13,031 nucleotides of DNA from Rhodoferax sp. UBA5149 (GTDB lineage Bacteria > Pseudomonadota > Gammaproteobacteria > Burkholderiales > Burkholderiaceae_C): positions 1 to 13,031 of the forward strand of contig NZ_DHXT01000126.1 of the NCBI RefSeq assembly GCF_002413825.1. The letters are read 5' to 3'. This document shows, in pieces, positions 7,489-13,031 of the stretch. Below the pieces are notes generated by a model, which was not told where the DNA came from, searched no databases, and saw only the letters and a program-made list of their open reading frames with translations. Position numbers and translations under genes: made by a program. How positions within the stretch are numbered: position 1 is the stretch's first letter; every line of letters begins with the position of its first letter.

Positions 7489-10146
7489 ATGATCATTGAG
7501 CTCGTCAAGGGGGTCGCGTTGTTGCTGGCACTCAGCTTTTTGCAGAGTGTCAACATCCGTTTTTGGCGCGACCACAAAGTGGCCGGGCAATTGACTTCAG
7601 GCGTCCTCTTCGGGGCTATTTGTGTCGTTGGCATGATGACCCCCATCGTGGTGACGCCGGGTGTGATTGTTGATGCGCGCTCGGTTGTGCTGAGCATGGC
7701 GGGGCTCTTTGGCGGGCCCCTCGTGGGTGGGCTCGCGGCAGGCATCGCGGTGGCCTATCGGTTCTGGCTGGGCGGCGGCGGCGTTGGCATGGCGGTGACC
7801 TTGATGGTTTCCAGCGTGGCGTTCGGACTGCTGTACCGCCATACCGTGCACCGGGGCTGGACCCGAATTGGCGTGGTGCCACTGCTGGTGTTTGGCTTTC
7901 TTATCCACGGCATCGGGTTTTTTCTGTTCATTGTGTTCCCGGTCGGGAACGCCCAGCAGGGCCTTGCCAACCTGGCCCTGCCGATGCTGCTGACCTTTAC
8001 ACCCGCCACGCTGTTTTTGGGCTTGCTGTTGCAAGATGGCGAGCGTCGCCATGAAACCGAGTTGGCGCTGCGCGAGTCCGAGTCCCGCTTTCGTAATCTG
8101 TTGCAAGACATCCCTGCGGTCTCGGTGCAGGGTTATGCGCCGGATGGGACGACGCGTTACTGGAACAAGGCGTCCGAGCGGCTGTACGGATATACCGCCG
8201 GGGAAGCCATTGGACGCAAGTTGCAAGACCTCATCATTCCACCCGAGATGCGCGAAGGTGTGCGCCAGGCGATGCACCAGATGTTTGAAACCCGCCAGCC
8301 CATTCCAGCGGGCGAGTTGTCCTTGCTGCGCAAGGATGGCTCCCGGGTACCGGTGTTTTCGAGCCACGCTTATGTGCATCAACCGGGTCGCGAACCCGAA
8401 ATGTTCTGCATTGATATCGATCTCTCGGACCGTGCCCGGGCCGACGCCGAGTTGCGCATTGCGGCCACCGCTTTTGAATGCCCGGAAGGGATGATCGTGA
8501 CCGACGCGCAGCTGGTCATTCTTCGGGTCAACCGGGCTTTTACCGACAGTGTGGGCTACACCGAGGCCGATGCGGTGGGGCAGACGCTGGCGCTTTTCAA
8601 TTCGGGACGCCATGACGCCGTCTTTTATTCGAACATGACAGAACGCCTGCAGCGCGAGGGGAAATGGGCGGGTGAAATATGGAGTCGACGAAAAAGCGGT
8701 GAGATATTTCCCGAGTGGATCAATATCACGGCGGTGATGGATAAAGAAAACCAGGTGAGCCATTACGTGGCCACCTTGACGGACATCACGCAACGCAAGG
8801 CGGCCGAAGAGCAGATCAGGCAACTGGCATTTTTCGATCCGCTGACGGCGTTGCCGAACCGGCGCTTGCTGATGGACCGTTTGCAGCGCGCCTTGGGCTT
8901 GAGCGAGCGTAACAAGCGCAGTGGGGCTTTGTTGTTCATCGACCTTGACCACTTCAAGACGCTCAACGATACGCGGGGACATGAAAAAGGTGATTTGCTG
9001 CTGCAACAGGTCGCCAAGCGTCTGGCCGGTTGTGTGCGTGAAGGTGACACGGTGGCCCGTCTTGGGGGCGATGAGTTCGTGATCATGCTGGAAGACCTTG
9101 ACGAAATGCGCGAAATCGCTGCCGCTGAAGTCAAAACCGTGGGTGAAAAAATTGTGACACTGCTTAACCAGCCTTACCGGCTGGTGGATTTTGATGTCCA
9201 CAGTACCTCCAGTGTGGGCGTCGTTTTGTACAGCGGCCACTCGGTATCGATTGACAAGCTGCTCACGCAGGCCGATCTGGCGATGTACCAGGCCAAGTCG
9301 GAAGGGCGCAACCGCATCCGCTTTTTCGACCCCGCCATGCAGGCCGTGGTGAACTCGCGTGCCACGCTCGAAGCTGATTTGCGCGAAGGCATTCTGGGCG
9401 CGCAATTCATTCTCTATTACCAGCCCCAGGTGGATAGCGGGGGCTGCATCACGGGCGTCGAGGCCTTGTTACGCTGGTCTCATCCTGCGCGCGGCATGGT
9501 GTCGCCGGCCGACTTTATTCCGCTGGCTGAAGAAACGGGGCAAATACTGTTGCTGGGTAACTGGGTGCTGGAGGTGGCCTGCGCCCAGCTGGTGACGTGG
9601 GCGCAGCATCCGCACAGCGCGCACCTGACCTTGGCGGTGAATGTGAGCGCCCGGCAGTTTCGCGAGCCGGACTTCGCGCGCTTTTTGCTGGACCTGCTCG
9701 ACGGCACCGGGGCCGACCCGAAAAGACTCAAGCTCGAATTGACGGAGAGCATGCTGATCGACAATCTGGAAGACATCGTCACCAAAATGACGGCTCTCAG
9801 AGAGCGTGGCGTCAGTTTTTCGCTGGACGATTTCGGAACCGGATACTCCTCGCTGTCCTACCTCAAAAGACTGCCGCTGGATCAGCTCAAGATTGACCAG
9901 TCCTTTGTGCGCGATGTGATGAGTGACCCCAATGACGCGGCCATCGCCAAGACCGTCGTCGCGCTGGCCCAGAGTCTGGGGCTGGCGGTGATCGCCGAAG
10001 GCGTTGAGACCGAAGAGCAGAGAGACTTTCTGGCCCGCCATGGCTGCCACGCCTACCAGGGCTACCTGTTCAGCCGACCGCTGCCGCTGGCGGAGTTTGA
10101 AAAGTTTTTGGGTGCTGGTTCTGATCGCGTTCTCCTGCCCGCTTGA
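7489..10146 (+). CDS. Membrane 5TMR-LYT/PAS/PAS/GGDEF/EAL cyclic di-GMP signalling protein
   Basis: This encodes 885 residues. Residues 1-180 hold several hydrophobic helices with the LytS/YhcK-type receptor signature (GVIVDARSVVLSMAGLFGGP, then YRFWLGGGGVG). Two PAS domains follow, at about 194-310 and 318-445, the second ending in DITQRKAAEEQIRQLAFFDPLT. The GGDEF domain (about 446-605) has FIDLDHFKTLND, an intact RLGGDEF with GGDEF at 526-530, and the inhibitory RxxD site REGD at 517-520. The EAL domain (about 625-870) keeps EAL (658-660), Asn718, ELTES (750-754), DDFGTGYSS (780-788), Lys801 and EGVET (837-841). Both halves therefore look catalytically competent: diguanylate cyclase with product inhibition, and phosphodiesterase. 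The net activity is presumably set by ligands of the membrane and PAS modules, which the sequence does not identify. It is flanked by 86- and 94-base gaps and is probably its own transcription unit. Confidence 0.95.
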   Translation: MIIELVKGVALLLALSFLQSVNIRFWRDHKVAGQLTSGVLFGAICVVGMMTPIVVTPGVIVDARSVVLSMAGLFGGPLVGGLAAGIAVAYRFWLGGGGVGMAVTLMVSSVAFGLLYRHTVHRGWTRIGVVPLLVFGFLIHGIGFFLFIVFPVGNAQQGLANLALPMLLTFTPATLFLGLLLQDGERRHETELALRESESRFRNLLQDIPAVSVQGYAPDGTTRYWNKASERLYGYTAGEAIGRKLQDLIIPPEMREGVRQAMHQMFETRQPIPAGELSLLRKDGSRVPVFSSHAYVHQPGREPEMFCIDIDLSDRARADAELRIAATAFECPEGMIVTDAQLVILRVNRAFTDSVGYTEADAVGQTLALFNSGRHDAVFYSNMTERLQREGKWAGEIWSRRKSGEIFPEWINITAVMDKENQVSHYVATLTDITQRKAAEEQIRQLAFFDPLTALPNRRLLMDRLQRALGLSERNKRSGALLFIDLDHFKTLNDTRGHEKGDLLLQQVAKRLAGCVREGDTVARLGGDEFVIMLEDLDEMREIAAAEVKTVGEKIVTLLNQPYRLVDFDVHSTSSVGVVLYSGHSVSIDKLLTQADLAMYQAKSEGRNRIRFFDPAMQAVVNSRATLEADLREGILGAQFILYYQPQVDSGGCITGVEALLRWSHPARGMVSPADFIPLAEETGQILLLGNWVLEVACAQLVTWAQHPHSAHLTLAVNVSARQFREPDFARFLLDLLDGTGADPKRLKLELTESMLIDNLEDIVTKMTALRERGVSFSLDDFGTGYSSLSYLKRLPLDQLKIDQSFVRDVMSDPNDAAIAKTVVALAQSLGLAVIAEGVETEEQRDFLARHGCHAYQGYLFSRPLPLAEFEKFLGAGSDRVLLPA

Positions 10147-10240
10147 TTGTCCGCCCGCTGGCTGCAAGCTCCGGGTGTCAGTGTCATACTTGCGTCACAA
10201 AAGCATCTTTTTTGCCCCCATCCCACGTAGCCATTGATTC

Positions 10241-12718
10241 ATGCCTGATTTCTCACCGCTCTCCACCATCAAGCGACTGGCGACCGGCCGGTCGGCGCAG
10301 CAGGAACCCGCCATGGTGGGGCGTTTCGAGTTGCGACGCATCCTGGGCCAAGGCGCACAAGCGGTCGTCTGGCTGGCGTTTGACCCGCGCCTGGAGCGCG
10401 AGGTGGCCATCAAGCAGATGCGGGTGGGCAAAGGCTCCGATGCCTCGGCGATTGCACAGTGGCTGCAGGAAGCGCGAAGCGTCAGTCGTCTGACCCACCC
10501 CAATATCGTGCCGGTGTTCGAGGCCGACGTGCAGGATCAGCAGCCCTACCTGGTGTTTGAATATGTGCCGGGGCAGACCTTGTCGGCGATTCTAAAAAAA
10601 CGCGGTGCCTTGCCGCCGGCCGAGGCCGTGGCGCTCATGCTGGATGTGCTGGAGGCCTTGGTCGCAGCCCATGCAGCCGGGGTTGTCCATCGCGACTTGA
10701 AGCCTTCCAATGTGCTGATTGACCCCGCGGGCCGGGCCCGGGTGATGGACTTTGGCATTGCCGCGCGCATGAAGGATGCCGGGGGCATCGCGGCTGCAGC
10801 GCCGGATGGTGGCACGCCGGGTTATATGTCGCCCGAAGCCGCACAGAGAATGCCCGCCACGCCGCTGATGGATGTTTTCTCAGTGGGCATTGTGTTGACC
10901 GAGATGCTGTCGGGCAAGCCGCTCATCAACGAACGGGACCCCTACCGTGCCATTTACCGGGTCGTCCATGAGCAGCTGGAGCTACCGGCGGGTCTGAGTG
11001 CCGAGGTGGACGACGGGCTGCGAGCGATCGTGCTGCGTGCCTTGGCCCGCGACCCCTTGCAACGCCACCCCAGCGCCAAGGTTTTTCGCGACGAGCTGGT
11101 GAAGTGGTCGGGCGCGGCGGCAGCAGCCGAAGCCGGACAGGCCAAGAGGTCGGCAGGGGCGGGTGGCAATAGCACGCTGGAGTTTTTGTTGCGCCGCATG
11201 CGTCACAAAACGGATTTCCCCGCCATGTCGGACTCGGTGGTCCGGATTCAGGGCATGGCGACCTCCGAGACCGAAAGCGTGGGCAGCGTCACCAATGAAA
11301 TTTTGAAGGATGTGGCCCTGACCAACAAGTTGCTGCGTTTGGTCAACAGTGCCCATTACGCACGCGGTAGCAGCATCAGCACGGTGTCGCGGGCGGTCAG
11401 CCTGGTGGGTTTCAACGGTATTCGCAACATGGCGCTCAGCCTGGTGCTGCTGGAGCACATGCAGGACAAAGCGCATGCCAGTGTGTTGAAGGAAGAGTTT
11501 TTGCGTTCCTTGATGGCCGGCTCCATTGCGAGTGAATTGTGTCCCGTGGTGCGGGAAAATGAGGAAGCCTTTATTGGCGCCATGTTCCATAACCTGGGTC
11601 GGTTGCTGGCCGAGTTTTATTTTCCCGAAGAAGCGCGCACGGTGCGCGGGCTGACCTCTTCCACCCGGCAGCCGGTGAGTGAGGCGACCGCCTCGGCCAG
11701 CGTGCTGGGTTTGAGTTTTGAGGAGTTGGGCATTGGTGTGGCCAAAGCCTGGGGCCTGCCCGAAGGCATCCAGCGCTGCATGCGTCGGCCCATCGGTGAG
11801 CCGCCGGCCCGCCCGCCGGGGGACGCCGCTGAACGCCAGCGCTGGATGGCCGCGGCGGCCAACGAAATTGCCGACATCCTGCTTCGCACCGATCCCAAGG
11901 ATGTTGATGTGCGGCTGACGCAGGTGGCCAAACACTATGCCAAATCCCTGGGCGTCAGCCCCGAGGCGGTGCAGCTGGCCACCACGGTGGCGCGCAAAAA
12001 ACTGATCGATATGGCCATGGCGATGGATCTCAAAGTGCTGGCCGGTTCCGCCGCCTCAAAGCTGTTGAACGCCCCCGTGGAAGATCCTGAAACGCTGCGC
12101 ACTCTCGATCAGGAACCCCCTGACACGCTGGCCCCCCTGGAATTGCACGCGACCCAAACGATGTCCCCGGAACATGGCGAATTGGCGCCGCGCGATGCGC
12201 ACCGCGTGGCGGAAATTTTGACGGCGGGCATTCAGGACATCACCAACGCCATGGTGGAAGATTTCAAGTTGAGTGACGTGCTGCGCATGATTCTGGAAAC
12301 CATGTTGCGGGCCATGGAATTTCAGCGCATCATTTTCTGCATGCGCGACTCGAAGATTGACGCCTTGACCGGCCGCTTTGGTTTGGGCGAGGGCGTCGAG
12401 GGCATGGTCAAATTTTTTAACGTGGCGCTCAAGCCCATGACGCCGGATTTATTCTCCGCGGTGTGCATCAAGGGCGCCGACACCATGATCAGCGACGCCA
12501 CCGAGCCGCGTATCGCCGAGCGCCTGCCGACCTGGTATCGCAAGGGGGTCAACGCCCCCACCTTTTTGCTGCTGCCGGTGAACATCAAGGGCAAGCCCTT
12601 CGGACTCATTTATGCGGACAAAGGGCAGAAGGGCGGCCTGACGCTCGATGAGAAAGAGCTGGCGCTGTTGCGCACCTTGCGCAATCAGGCGGTGATGGCG
12701 TTTAAACAATCGACCTGA
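10241..12718 (+). CDS. Ser/Thr protein kinase fused to HDOD and GAF-like domains
   Basis: This encodes 825 residues. The kinase domain (about 27-285) has a glycine-rich loop GQGAQAVVW from Gly36, VAIK with Lys58, the catalytic loop HRDLKPSN (Asp152, Asn157), DFG (170-172) and SPE (197-199) in place of APE, so it looks active. A short Ala/Gly linker leads to an HDOD domain (about 320-520): DFPAMSDSVVRI, ILKDVALTNKLLRLVNSAHY, then HNLGRLLAEFYFP, where the HD metal pair is absent as usual for HDOD. The C terminus (about 655-823) resembles a GAF domain, ending in LLLPVNIKGKPFGLIYADKG and a final helix. No membrane segment is seen. HDOD proteins act in bacterial signalling; phosphorylation targets cannot be read from the sequence. 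The start is uncertain: ATG 10241 has no clear ribosome site, while ATG 10313 (codon 25) has AGGA seven bases upstream and would begin just before the kinase fold. Confidence 0.93.
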   Translation: MPDFSPLSTIKRLATGRSAQQEPAMVGRFELRRILGQGAQAVVWLAFDPRLEREVAIKQMRVGKGSDASAIAQWLQEARSVSRLTHPNIVPVFEADVQDQQPYLVFEYVPGQTLSAILKKRGALPPAEAVALMLDVLEALVAAHAAGVVHRDLKPSNVLIDPAGRARVMDFGIAARMKDAGGIAAAAPDGGTPGYMSPEAAQRMPATPLMDVFSVGIVLTEMLSGKPLINERDPYRAIYRVVHEQLELPAGLSAEVDDGLRAIVLRALARDPLQRHPSAKVFRDELVKWSGAAAAAEAGQAKRSAGAGGNSTLEFLLRRMRHKTDFPAMSDSVVRIQGMATSETESVGSVTNEILKDVALTNKLLRLVNSAHYARGSSISTVSRAVSLVGFNGIRNMALSLVLLEHMQDKAHASVLKEEFLRSLMAGSIASELCPVVRENEEAFIGAMFHNLGRLLAEFYFPEEARTVRGLTSSTRQPVSEATASASVLGLSFEELGIGVAKAWGLPEGIQRCMRRPIGEPPARPPGDAAERQRWMAAAANEIADILLRTDPKDVDVRLTQVAKHYAKSLGVSPEAVQLATTVARKKLIDMAMAMDLKVLAGSAASKLLNAPVEDPETLRTLDQEPPDTLAPLELHATQTMSPEHGELAPRDAHRVAEILTAGIQDITNAMVEDFKLSDVLRMILETMLRAMEFQRIIFCMRDSKIDALTGRFGLGEGVEGMVKFFNVALKPMTPDLFSAVCIKGADTMISDATEPRIAERLPTWYRKGVNAPTFLLLPVNIKGKPFGLIYADKGQKGGLTLDEKELALLRTLRNQAVMAFKQST

Positions 12719-12733
12719 TTCTAAAGGGTGTTT

Positions 12734-12785
12734 TAGGCCTCCAGCCCCCGTCCTATAAGCGTGAGCAGCTACAGTAATCATAGCA
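12734..12785 (-). repeat. Interspersed repeat copy 2, between convergent genes
   Basis: This is the inverted counterpart of 6700-6751. Read on the - strand, it begins with TGCTA immediately after the TGA of the dehydrogenase gene (12786-12788) and ends with GACGGGGGCTGGAGGCCTA. It contains the GCTA-N9-TAGC inverted repeat (12768-12784). Its position between two 3' ends would suit a role in transcript ending or RNA stability, but there is no classical stem followed by a T run. The gap's remaining 15 bases (12719-12733) hold only a weak CTAAA/TTTAG inverted pair. Confidence 0.7.
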
Positions 12786-13031
12786 TCACTGGGCCGTCCA
12801 GCCGCCATCCATATTCCAGGCCACCCCCCGCACATTGTTGGCCGCCGGTGAGCAGAAGAAGACGGCGAGTTCGCCCAGTTCTTCCGCCGTTGTGAACTGC
12901 ATGGACGGCTCTTTTTCGCCCAGCAGCAGCTTGGTGGCTTCGGCGTTGGAGACGCCGAGCGCCGCCGCCTTGGCATCGACCTGTTTTTGCACCAGGGGCG
13001 TCAGCACCCAGCCGGGGCAGATCGCGTTGCA
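12786..13031 (-). CDS. bdhA: D-3-hydroxybutyrate dehydrogenase, C-terminal fragment (5'-partial)
   Basis: On the - strand the last 81 codons and the stop are present; the start lies beyond the right edge. The fragment opens with CNAICPGWVLTPLV, the segment that follows the catalytic Tyr-Lys region in short-chain dehydrogenases of this type, and ends with FFCSPAANNVRGVAWNMDGGWTAQ, the typical C terminus of NAD-dependent D-3-hydroxybutyrate dehydrogenase (SDR family). The enzyme interconverts 3-hydroxybutyrate and acetoacetate in the cytoplasm, during mobilisation of polyhydroxybutyrate stores or ketone-body use. The nucleotide-binding and catalytic residues are outside the window, so another SDR subgroup cannot be wholly excluded. 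The gene converges on the kinase gene and is not in an operon with anything shown here. Confidence 0.88.
   Translation of the reverse strand, partial: CNAICPGWVLTPLVQKQVDAKAAALGVSNAEATKLLLGEKEPSMQFTTAEELGELAVFFCSPAANNVRGVAWNMDGGWTAQ

Noticed and set aside
7597..9405. 602-codon open frame on the - strand
   Set aside because: It lies wholly antisense to the GGDEF/EAL gene, whose frame has unmistakable domain motifs. Its translation is rich in His, Arg and Gln with no recognisable domain. Long antisense frames are common opposite GC-rich genes.
10648..10662. Possible third repeat copy (GCTGGAGGCC core)
   Set aside because: The match is limited to about ten bases encoding Leu-Glu-Ala within the kinase domain, with no TAGCTG or TGCTA at the expected spacing.
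12721..12736. CTAAA/TTTTAG hairpin as a terminator of the kinase gene
   Set aside because: The stem is only five base pairs, AT-rich and not followed by a T run, so it is too weak to call.

Overview
This GC-rich window looks like chromosomal DNA from a betaproteobacterium, most likely order Burkholderiales, family Comamonadaceae (Rhodoferax/Polaromonas-like). That is an inference. It rests on the codon style, on a fragment closely resembling Burkholderiales D-3-hydroxybutyrate dehydrogenase (polyhydroxybutyrate metabolism), and on a short interspersed repeat of a kind I recall from Comamonadaceae intergenic regions. Five genes run left to right on the + strand. A sixth enters from the right edge on the - strand. 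Coding density is high, with no gap over 100 bases and no RNA gene, CRISPR array or insertion sequence visible.

Left half (1-6644): two adjacent genes 29 bases apart, very probably one operon. The first encodes a protein of at least 1560 residues, cut by the left edge. The second encodes a 643-residue protein. I recognise both as conserved but uncharacterised families with diagnostic motifs (RVGKQPYGILP and TTGLGFHFD in the large one; DPLWMLARQWQF, GNDWF and RDEMANLVW in the smaller one). I know no assigned function. This pair is the best candidate in the window for an undescribed system.

Middle (6645-7402): a small exported SIMPL-domain (DUF541) protein with a TTG start and a strong ribosome binding site. 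The DNA encoding its signal peptide matches, without gaps and in inverted orientation, a repeat lying between the last two genes. The secretion signal therefore seems to have been built from a copy of the repeat.

Right half (7403-13031): two signalling proteins follow. The first is a membrane-anchored 5TMR-LYT/PAS/PAS/GGDEF/EAL protein for cyclic di-GMP turnover, with both catalytic motifs intact. The second is a Ser/Thr protein kinase fused to an HDOD domain and a C-terminal GAF-like domain. The kinase gene converges on the 3' end of a probable bdhA. The 67-base gap between them holds the second repeat copy, which starts directly after the bdhA stop codon.

The right-hand genes are separated by gaps of 67-94 bases and look like independent sensory or regulatory and housekeeping units. 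Nothing in the sequence ties them functionally to the large pair on the left.
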